DNA of 6,705 nucleotides, from contig URYG01000176.1 of the NCBI GenBank assembly GCA_900551985.1, positions 1 to 6,705 of the forward strand, read 5' to 3'. The first letter of the stretch is position 1; every line of letters begins with the position of its first letter. The notes below the pieces were generated by a model. That model did not search any database. It saw only the letters and a list, made by a program, of their open reading frames with translations, and was not told where the DNA came from. Shown in pieces: positions 1-5,315 of the stretch. The translations under genes were made by a program, and so were the position numbers. This DNA is from an uncultured Prevotella sp. (lineage in GTDB: Bacteria; Bacteroidota; Bacteroidia; Bacteroidales; Bacteroidaceae).

Positions 1-738
1 CACCTGAGGTGGATATGCCAGACCGGAAAACAGGGATTCGAGGGTAGTTTGCCTGCCGGTGACATTCTGAACCAGATTTACTCGCTGCCTGAGGTGGATA
101 AGCTCACCAACATCGTGTTTATGGGACAGGGAGAGCCGATGGATAATCTCGACAATGTGCTTCGTGCCACCGAGATTCTCACCGCCGATTACGGTTGGGC
201 GTGGAGTCCGAAACGAATCACAGTAAGTTCCGTGGGCGTGAAGAACAAGTTGAAGCGATTCCTGGAAGAGAGCGAATGCCATGTGGCAATTTCGATGCAC
301 GACCCGATACCATCAGAACGTGCCGAACTGATGCCTGCAGAACGCGGAATGGGTATAGAACAGGTGGTAGAGCTTCTGAAGAACTACGATTTCTCTCATC
401 AGCGCCGCCTGAGTTTCGAATACATCGTGTTCAAGGGTGTGAACGACAGTATGCAGCATGCCAAGGCCATCATCAAGCTGGTGAAGGGTCTGGATTGCCG
501 TTTCAATCTCATCCGTTTCCATCAGATTCCCGACATCCCATTGCAGGGTGTGAACGACGAGAAGATGGAGCAGTTCCGTGACTACCTCACCCAGCATGGT
601 GTATTCACCACCATCCGTGCCAGCCGCGGCCAGGACATCTACGCCGCCTGCGGTTTGCTCAGCACCTCGAAGAAGATTGGAGAAATCCGACAGCACGAGG
701 ATGAAAAGGCAGAAAGAGTAGATGTTGAGAGAGAATAG
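1..738 (+). CDS. rlmN: RlmN, 23S rRNA (A2503-C2)/tRNA (A37-C2) methyltransferase, 5'-truncated by the window edge
   Basis: Cytoplasmic radical-SAM enzyme that makes 2-methyladenosine in 23S rRNA and in a subset of tRNAs. Frame 1 is open from base 1, and the true start lies upstream of the window. Visible family marks, in order: the last Cys of the radical-SAM CxxxCxxC motif (codon 16-18) followed by QTGKQGFEG; the SAM-binding stretch NIVFMGQGEPMDN (about 115-153); ISMHDP (about 289-306); EYIVFKGVND (about 418-447); and RASRGQDIYAACG near the end. In that last motif the Cys at 649-651 corresponds to the methyl-carrying Cys355 of E. coli RlmN. The C-terminal end is normal, with a short charged tail. 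The next gene starts 4 nt after the stop, so co-transcription is likely. Oddity: the five codons before Cys 16-18 do not look like RlmN, and the place of the second cluster Cys (7-9) reads AGG, Arg (see findings). Confidence 0.94.
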   Translation, partial: HLRWICQTGKQGFEGSLPAGDILNQIYSLPEVDKLTNIVFMGQGEPMDNLDNVLRATEILTADYGWAWSPKRITVSSVGVKNKLKRFLEESECHVAISMHDPIPSERAELMPAERGMGIEQVVELLKNYDFSHQRRLSFEYIVFKGVNDSMQHAKAIIKLVKGLDCRFNLIRFHQIPDIPLQGVNDEKMEQFRDYLTQHGVFTTIRASRGQDIYAACGLLSTSKKIGEIRQHEDEKAERVDVERE

Positions 739-742
739 CATA

Positions 743-1720
743 ATGGTGAGAAAAACGATAACGTTTCTTTTCTCGTTCTATCTTATATTCATTCTCCTAG
801 CAAGTTGCGATATAACAGGTAAGAACAGGAAAAAGCCAGCCAGCACGGGAATACCTTACGAGGTGGTGCTCGAGGGTGATACCGACAGCATCGTGACAAA
901 GATGCTGACGGAGGATGTGCCAGGACTGCCCCAACCCGAACCATTCTGCCGACTGATTCAGGTGAAAAAGGGCAAGACCCGGGGAAACTATCTGCTCGTC
1001 AGAACCCGCATCGTCGTGAATATTGGAGAGAGGGATTTCTCCGTCACACTTCGTCACGACGAGAATGCCGCACCGCAGAATATCATCCGCATTACAGCCT
1101 ACTCGGCACAGCAGTTGCGGGAAAAGCTCAATGGCGAAAAACTCCGCCGAATCGTGGATGAGGTAGAGTTGAAACATCTGGCGGATATCATCTCCAGCAA
1201 CCCCAGCAAACAAAACAAGGAGATGCAGAACGAAATCAAGAAGATGTTTGGAATTGACTTGAAGATTCCGGTCTCGATGAACGCCAGCAAAAAAGCAAAA
1301 GACTTCATCTGGATCTCGAATAATGCAAGTACGGGAATGCAGAACCTGCTCGTGTTTAAACTGAAGAGTGAAGAACGAAGAGCAGGAAAAGTGAAGAGTG
1401 AAGAACGAAGAATGAAGAATTCAAATGCAGTTCTTGCAGATGATAAAGCTCTGATCGACAGCATTCTTCGAACCAATATGCTCGGTGAAACCGACAGTAT
1501 GTATATGGTGATTCCAGTTCTTTCGGAAAGAGGGCTCTGGGAGATGAAGGGGGATGCCATGGGAGGACCTTATGTCATGCATCGCATTCATAAGTCAACA
1601 AGTCAAGCTGAAATTCAGCAAGGCTACGACCTCTACATCATCGGCTTCGTCTATGCTCCCGAAATGAAAAAGAAAATATTAATCAAGCAGCTCGAAGCTG
1701 CGATTTCTACTATAAAATAA
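743..1720 (+). CDS. DUF4837 family lipoprotein, function unknown
   Basis: Predicted lipoprotein of 325 aa from the chosen start. The frame opens further upstream at 722 inside rlmN, but ATG 743 begins a textbook signal peptide: MVRK, a hydrophobic core, then lipobox LLASC with the acylated Cys at residue 22 (806-808). It lies 4 nt after the rlmN stop. From memory it matches the DUF4837 family of Bacteroidales: YEVVLEGD and DVPGLPQPEPFCRLIQV near the N-terminus, AKDFIWISNNASTG in the middle, and GLWEMKGDAMGGPYVMH near the C-terminus. No enzymatic motif is seen, and the role of the family is unknown. Residues 207-225 are an odd Lys/Glu/Arg-rich segment (KSEERR twice, ten residues apart) made by a DNA repeat. 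The remembered homologue is about 14 residues shorter here, so this looks like a lineage-specific insertion that keeps the frame. The pdxA-like gene follows after 6 nt. Confidence 0.85.
   Translation: MVRKTITFLFSFYLIFILLASCDITGKNRKKPASTGIPYEVVLEGDTDSIVTKMLTEDVPGLPQPEPFCRLIQVKKGKTRGNYLLVRTRIVVNIGERDFSVTLRHDENAAPQNIIRITAYSAQQLREKLNGEKLRRIVDEVELKHLADIISSNPSKQNKEMQNEIKKMFGIDLKIPVSMNASKKAKDFIWISNNASTGMQNLLVFKLKSEERRAGKVKSEERRMKNSNAVLADDKALIDSILRTNMLGETDSMYMVIPVLSERGLWEMKGDAMGGPYVMHRIHKSTSQAEIQQGYDLYIIGFVYAPEMKKKILIKQLEAAISTIK
1361..1422 (+). repeat. GAAGA-type heptamer array forming a 30-bp direct repeat inside the DUF4837 gene
   Basis: A 20-nt sequence occurs perfectly twice, at 1362-1381 and 1392-1411, 30 nt apart. 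It is itself made of a degenerate 7-nt tandem unit (RYGAAGA, variants GTGAAGA, ACGAAGA, ATGAAGA). There are three units at 1361-1381 (the first CTGAAGA) and four at 1391-1418, ending in ATTC. The 30-nt period is in frame and gives two KSEERR blocks, but the 7-nt unit is not a multiple of three. The purine-rich composition differs from the flanking coding sequence. Confidence 0.85.
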
Positions 1721-1726
1721 ATATTA

Positions 1727-3190
1727 ATGGACAACAAGAAAATCAGGGTGGCTATCACCCACGGAGATACCAATGGTATCGGATATGAACTCATTTTTAA
1801 GGCATTCAGTGAGCCTGAGATGTTGGAGTTTTGTACCCCAATCATCTACGGTTCACCTAAAGTGGCAGCTTATTATCGCAAGGCGATGAATCTGCCAGCC
1901 CAGTTCTCTATCATCCAGAAAGCAGAAGATGCTGAAGATGGACGTATCAACCTCCTCGCTGCAGTAGATGAAGAGGTTAAGGTAGATATGGGACTTCCTA
2001 CTGATGAATCAGGAGCTGCAGCCATCAAAGCACTCGACCGTGCTATGACCGACTATCGCAACAATCTCTACGATGTCTTGATTACAGCACCTGTCAGCAG
2101 TCAGAACGTCAAAATAGAAGGATATACCTTCAAGGGACACAAGGAGTACATCGAAACATGCATCGGCGACCGCAACAGTTCCCTGAGCATCCTCATCGGA
2201 GGCGACCTCCGTATTGCAGCCATCACAGAAAAGACTCCTTTGGCCCAAGTAGCTGGCGCAATCAGTCAGGAAAGTATCGTGAGCAAGACAACATTGCTCT
2301 GGCAGACATTGAAGCGCGACTTCCTCATCACCAACCCACGTATCGCCGTACTCGCCCTGAATCCTAGCATCAACGAGGAACTGAGTTGCGGCAAAGAGGA
2401 ACGCGAAATCATCATCCCTGCCATCGACCACCTTGCAGACAAGGGAATCCAGGCATTTGGTCCTTACCCTGCAGACGAATTCTTCGGCAGCGGTTACTTC
2501 AGTGAATTCGATGGAATCATGGCAATGTACTACGATCAGGCTACCGTGCCATTCCATGCTCTCTACAACGAGGATGGCGTGCTCTACACTGCTGGTTTGC
2601 CACTCATCCATACCGCAGCCAACACAACTCCTTGCTACTTCATGGCAGGCTGCAACGAGGCAGACCCAACGTCTTTCCGCCACGCTATCTTCACGGCAAT
2701 CGATGCTTTCCGCCATCGCGAAACAAGCGACGAGGTGAGTACGAACCCATTGCCAAAGCTCTATCACGAGAAGCGAGACGAAAGTGAAAAGGTTCGCTTC
2801 TCTATTCCAAAGAAGCACGCTCCATCTCCATTCCCATCCAAGAACGGAAAACAGGGAGCATCTAAGGGCAACGAGCAGAAGGAGACACAGAACAATGCTC
2901 AAAGAAATAACGAGCAGAAGGAGACACAGAACAATGCTCCAAGAAACAACGAGCAGAAGGAAGCACAGAACAATGCTCCAAGAAACAACGAGCAGAAGGA
3001 GGTGCAGAACAATGCTCCAAGAAATAACGAGCAGAAGGAGGCACAGAACAATGCTCCAAGAAACAACGAGCAAAATAATAATCAGAAAGCTCAACAGCCT
3101 AACAAGCAGAAGGCAGCACAGGCAGCTGCAGCACTCTCTGCTGTACTCTCTGCAGTTCAGGCTGGTCAGAAGCCAGCTTCTAAAGAGTAA
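1727..3190 (+). CDS. pdxA: PdxA-family protein with altered active site and repetitive C-terminal tail (likely pseudoenzyme)
   Basis: Residues 1-335 align along their length with PdxA, the cytoplasmic NAD-dependent 4-hydroxythreonine-4-phosphate dehydrogenase of the DXP-dependent pyridoxal-phosphate pathway. Framework motifs are ITHGDTNGIGYE (10-21), LITAPV (118-123), FKGHKEYIE (135-143), RIAVLALNP (205-213), FGPYPADEFF (244-253), FDGIMAMYYDQ (261-271) and YTAGLP (287-292). By comparison with E. coli PdxA from memory, the metal ligands H166, H211 and H266 are K169, S214 and Y269 here. Substrate contacts T137, K274, N283 and R292 are K139, H277, L286 and H295. Only H136 (H138) is kept. Normal PdxA is about 330-365 aa; this protein is 487. 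Residues 381-449 are a 13-residue repeat and the end is Lys/Gln/Ala-rich with no targeting signal. ATG 1727 is 6 nt after the previous stop and fits the family start. Membership is certain; activity is doubtful. The symbol marks family only. Confidence 0.9.
   Translation: MDNKKIRVAITHGDTNGIGYELIFKAFSEPEMLEFCTPIIYGSPKVAAYYRKAMNLPAQFSIIQKAEDAEDGRINLLAAVDEEVKVDMGLPTDESGAAAIKALDRAMTDYRNNLYDVLITAPVSSQNVKIEGYTFKGHKEYIETCIGDRNSSLSILIGGDLRIAAITEKTPLAQVAGAISQESIVSKTTLLWQTLKRDFLITNPRIAVLALNPSINEELSCGKEEREIIIPAIDHLADKGIQAFGPYPADEFFGSGYFSEFDGIMAMYYDQATVPFHALYNEDGVLYTAGLPLIHTAANTTPCYFMAGCNEADPTSFRHAIFTAIDAFRHRETSDEVSTNPLPKLYHEKRDESEKVRFSIPKKHAPSPFPSKNGKQGASKGNEQKETQNNAQRNNEQKETQNNAPRNNEQKEAQNNAPRNNEQKEVQNNAPRNNEQKEAQNNAPRNNEQNNNQKAQQPNKQKAAQAAAALSAVLSAVQAGQKPASKE
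2867..3073 (+). repeat. 39-bp in-frame tandem repeat (five full copies plus a partial) in the pdxA-like gene
   Basis: Copies begin at 2867, 2906, 2945, 2984 and 3023, with a 12-nt partial copy at 3062-3073. Each unit encodes 13 residues of consensus NNEQKExQNNAPR (x is T, A or V; the first copy starts with Gly, and the first copy ends AQR rather than APR). Differences among copies are few single-base changes, so the array looks young or homogenised. The encoded segment is Asn/Gln/Glu/Lys-rich and probably disordered. It lies entirely beyond the PdxA fold. Confidence 0.95.
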
Positions 3191-3207
3191 AAAACGAGGC
3201 AAAACCA

Positions 3208-3236
3208 GCTGCAGGAACTTGTATCTTTCCGGCAGC
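3208..3236 (+). other. Hairpin 18 nt after the pdxA-like stop
   Basis: GCTGC (3208-3212) pairs with GCAGC (3232-3236). After one A/G mismatch, GGAA (3214-3217) pairs with TTCC (3227-3230), leaving a 9-nt loop. No T-tract follows, so it is not an intrinsic terminator by itself. It could protect the mRNA 3' end or be chance. Confidence 0.35.
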
Positions 3237-3272
3237 CATATACCCCTGATACTAGACTAGAAATTAGGAAAA

Positions 3273-3322
3273 AAGAGCAGAAAGACAGGTGAAAAAGTTA
3301 AAAATCACCTTTTTTCTGCTCT
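3273..3322 (+). terminator. Nested hairpin, probable transcription terminator of the rlmN-DUF4837-pdxA run
   Basis: The inner stem AGGTGA (3287-3292) pairs with TCACCT (3304-3309) around an 11-nt A-rich loop and is followed directly by a run of T up to 3314, as in an intrinsic terminator. An outer perfect 11-bp stem, AAGAGCAGAAA (3273-3283) with TTTCTGCTCTT (3312-3322), encloses it and uses part of that T-run. The T-run is therefore inside the larger structure, which is not the canonical layout. It lies between the two same-strand gene runs and just before the promoter boxes of the second. Confidence 0.55.
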
Positions 3323-3329
3323 TCATAAC

Positions 3330-3337
3330 CTATTTTT
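3330..3337 (+). promoter_or_regulatory. Upstream TAnnTTTG -7 box (P1) for the sigma-54 activator run
   Basis: TATTTTTG matches the Bacteroidetes primary-sigma -7 consensus TAnnTTTG exactly. No TTTG -33 box is found 19-21 nt upstream. By the usual spacing, transcription would start near 3343, giving an A-rich leader of about 45 nt that includes the small upstream ORF. The place, just after a terminator-like hairpin, fits a promoter. The short match is the only direct evidence. Confidence 0.4.
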
Positions 3338-3366
3338 GGACGAAAAAAGCAGATAATTCAAAAAAA

Positions 3367-3387
3367 ATGTGTAATTTTGGCAGCTAA
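3367..3387 (+). CDS. Possible six-codon upstream ORF abutting the activator start
   Basis: ATG at 3367-3369, preceded by a run of A, reads MCNFGS and stops at TAA 3385-3387. The next base is the A of the activator ATG (3388), in the same frame. Such stop-start abutment would allow coupled or reinitiated translation on a transcript from P1. A-rich sequence before a start favours translation in Bacteroidetes. Far too short to support as a gene on its own, and chance is a real possibility. Confidence 0.25.
   Translation: MCNFGS
3372..3379 (+). promoter_or_regulatory. Downstream TAnnTTTG -7 box (P2) directly before the activator start
   Basis: TAATTTTG is an exact TAnnTTTG match. With the usual distance, transcription would start near 3385, about 3 nt before the ATG at 3388, so the mRNA would be essentially leaderless. 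No TTTG -33 box is seen at the proper spacing. It overlaps the small upstream ORF, which this promoter would bypass. Confidence 0.4.
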
Positions 3388-4719
3388 ATGGATAATTCCG
3401 AACTTCAGAAGATAAAACAACGATACAATATCGTCGGTAACAGCGACGGATTGAATCATGCTCTCGATGTTGCCTTACAGGTGGCACCGACGGATCTTTC
3501 CGTGCTCATCATCGGAGAAAGCGGAGTGGGTAAGGAAATCATTCCAAGAGTCATCCACGACAATTCTCCACGAAGAAGAGAGAAATACTTCGCCATCAAC
3601 TGTGGCAGCATCCCGGAGGGAACCATTGACAGCGAACTCTTCGGACACGAAAAGGGTTCCTTCACTGGAGCCATCGGCGAAAGCGAAGGTTACTTCGGAA
3701 TAGCCAACAAGGGAACTATCTTCCTAGATGAGGTAGGAGAACTTCCTATCCAGACACAAGCCCGATTGCTTCGTGTGCTGGAAACCGGTGAATATATCCG
3801 AGTAGGAGGCACTGAAATCCGAAAGACCAATGTCCGTATCGTAGCTGCCACCAATGTGAATATGCGCAAGGCAGTGAGCGAAGGAAGATTCCGTGAGGAT
3901 CTCTACTATCGTCTCAATACGATTCCTATCCAGATGCCTCCTTTGCGCGAACGTGGCGGTGACATACTCTTGCTCTTCCGTCTCTTTGCTATGCAAATGG
4001 CTGAGAAATATCACTTGCCGAAAATCTCGCTTACGGAAGATGCCAAGCAACTGATGTTGAAATACAAGTGGCCTGGAAATGTTCGACAGCTCAAGAATAT
4101 AACAGAGCAGATGTCGGTACTCTCAAAAGAAAGAGAAATCGGACTTGATGCTCTTCTCCAATTCATCCCAAAAGATGAAGAGAGTACGCAGCTGGCTCCG
4201 ATCCCTCAACAGAGCGGAGGGCAGCACAGTTATGAAAGCGAACGAGAAATTCTCTATAAGATTCTGTACGAATTGAGAGGAAACGTGAGCGACCTGAGAC
4301 GAGAAATGAACTCGTTGAGAAAACAACTCGATGAAGCACGTGGACTGAACGGTACCCAAGGGTTCTCTCAATCACAACCGATAGACAACAGTATCATACC
4401 CGCAAACTACCCAATAGATGTGACACCATCTCGTACGTCGGATATCATACCGTCTCACTCGGACATGCTGAACTCTCATCCAGACCTGATACATTCCCGA
4501 CCAGAAGCCCAGGAAGTAGAAGCAGAGGAAATCAAGGACTTCGACAACGAAGAGATGAGCGAGAACGAATCGCTTAACCTCAGCAAACTGGGCAGGCAGA
4601 TGATAGAAAAAGCATTGGAGAGAAACAATGGCAACAGAAAAAAAGCAGCCGATGAATTGGGAATCTCCGACCGCACCCTCTATCGAAGAATCAAGAAATA
4701 CGGGCTCGGAAATGATTAA
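3388..4719 (+). CDS. Sigma-54-dependent transcriptional activator, AAA+ and Fis-type HTH, no receiver domain
   Basis: Cytoplasmic enhancer-binding protein that uses ATP hydrolysis to open promoters held by sigma-54 RNA polymerase. The AAA+ domain spans about residues 13-260: Walker A GESGVGKE (43-50); the sigma-54-contacting loop GSFTGA (90-95, Ser in place of the usual first Ala, a common variant); Walker B IFLDEVGE (111-118); the arginine region FREDLYYRLN (168-177) and PPLRERGGD (184-192); and sensor II WPGNVRQL (228-235). A probable coiled coil follows at 282-318, then a Ser/His/Pro/Asp-rich and acidic linker (about 320-395). A Fis-type helix-turn-helix (about 396-440, with NRKKAADELGISDRTLYRRI) ends it. 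The AAA+ domain begins only about 12 residues in, so there is no phospho-receiver or other N-terminal sensor. The start matches remembered Bacteroides homologues. It leads a run with lptE (40 nt downstream), a TPR protein and secG. Confidence 0.94.
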   Translation: MDNSELQKIKQRYNIVGNSDGLNHALDVALQVAPTDLSVLIIGESGVGKEIIPRVIHDNSPRRREKYFAINCGSIPEGTIDSELFGHEKGSFTGAIGESEGYFGIANKGTIFLDEVGELPIQTQARLLRVLETGEYIRVGGTEIRKTNVRIVAATNVNMRKAVSEGRFREDLYYRLNTIPIQMPPLRERGGDILLLFRLFAMQMAEKYHLPKISLTEDAKQLMLKYKWPGNVRQLKNITEQMSVLSKEREIGLDALLQFIPKDEESTQLAPIPQQSGGQHSYESEREILYKILYELRGNVSDLRREMNSLRKQLDEARGLNGTQGFSQSQPIDNSIIPANYPIDVTPSRTSDIIPSHSDMLNSHPDLIHSRPEAQEVEAEEIKDFDNEEMSENESLNLSKLGRQMIEKALERNNGNRKKAADELGISDRTLYRRIKKYGLGND

Positions 4720-4759
4720 CGACTCATTGCTGGGAAAGATTATAATAAAGAATAAAAAT

Positions 4760-5281
4760 ATGAAGCACTTACGCGCGCACCTATATATAATAGGCATCAT
4801 ATTGGTAATGGGAGTTACTGCTGCCTGCTCCGTAAGCTACAAGTTTAACGGAGCCAGCATTGACTATACCAAGACCAAGACCATCCAGTTGGCCGACTTC
4901 CCTATCCGAAGCTCGTATGTCTGGGGACCAATGGGTCCGATGTTCAACAATGAGCTGAAAGACAAGTTTGCCAGCAACACTCAGCTGCGCCAGGTTTCCA
5001 GAAACGGAGATTTAAAGATTGAGGGAGAAATCACCCAATATTCACAGCGTAACAAGTCGGTGAGTGCAGAGGGATATTCTGCACAGACAGAATTGAGCAT
5101 TACAGTAAACGTCCGCTTCACCAATACCAAAAACCACAACGAGGACTTCGAGCGACAGTTTACCTCCGCCAAGACCTACGATACCACTCAGAGCCTGGCA
5201 TCAGTGCAGGAAGAGCTGGTTACCCAGATGGTAAAGGATTTGGTTGATCAGATATTCAATGCAACTGTAGCTAACTGGTAA
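4760..5281 (+). CDS. lptE: LptE-like LPS-assembly lipoprotein
   Basis: Predicted outer-membrane lipoprotein of 173 aa. In the Lpt pathway LptE plugs and assembles LptD, the translocon that puts lipopolysaccharide into the outer leaflet. The signal peptide has MKHLR, a hydrophobic core and lipobox VTAAC with Cys at residue 23 (4826-4828). The mature part starts CSVSYKFNGASIDY and carries TKTIQLADFPIRSS, NNELKDKFASNTQLRQV, GDLKIEGEITQY and a beta-rich middle (ELSITVNVRFTNTKN). This pattern is familiar from Bacteroidales proteins annotated as LptE. Identity with proteobacterial LptE is low, so the function is by family. The frame is open upstream to 4628, inside the activator gene, with other ATGs at 4628 and 4712. 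ATG 4760 is chosen because it begins the signal peptide and follows an A/T-rich leader. It sits 40 nt after the activator and 34 nt before the TPR gene. Confidence 0.85.
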   Translation: MKHLRAHLYIIGIILVMGVTAACSVSYKFNGASIDYTKTKTIQLADFPIRSSYVWGPMGPMFNNELKDKFASNTQLRQVSRNGDLKIEGEITQYSQRNKSVSAEGYSAQTELSITVNVRFTNTKNHNEDFERQFTSAKTYDTTQSLASVQEELVTQMVKDLVDQIFNATVANW

Positions 5282-5315
5282 AAAATTCAATGTTCAAAGA
5301 AAAAAGCAAAACATC

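Noticed and set aside
283..298. Sigma-54-like site TGGCA...TGCA within rlmN
   Set aside because: It deviates from consensus at the -24 end (no C after TGGCA) and the -12 end (ATGC), lies in conserved coding sequence (HVAISMH), and is about 450 bp from the next start.
722..742. Upstream ATG of the DUF4837 gene inside the rlmN end
   Set aside because: It would place MLRENSI ahead of a complete signal peptide. ATG 743, 4 nt after the rlmN stop, gives a normal lipoprotein signal.
2009..3202. 397-codon open frame on the - strand with strikingly repetitive Leu/Val/Ser blocks
   Set aside because: It lies opposite the pdxA-like gene. The hydrophobic repeats are just the complement of the 39-bp tandem array, and the rest has no recognisable family.
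2784..3260. 158-codon + strand frame with an Arg-rich repeat
   Set aside because: Another-frame reading of the same 39-bp repeat; a 39-bp unit keeps every frame open if the first copy is open.
3251..3260. ACTAGACTAG tandem pentamer in the intergenic gap
   Set aside because: Two copies of five bases only; no wider structure around it.
4321..4560. Possible frame damage in the activator's low-complexity Ser/His/Pro linker
   Set aside because: The frame stays open into a perfect Fis-type HTH, and variable linkers are normal between AAA+ and HTH domains.
4628..4759. Longer lptE reading frame overlapping the activator 3' end
   Set aside because: The added residues are polar and would bury the lipoprotein signal peptide; they are the out-of-frame reading of the HTH region.
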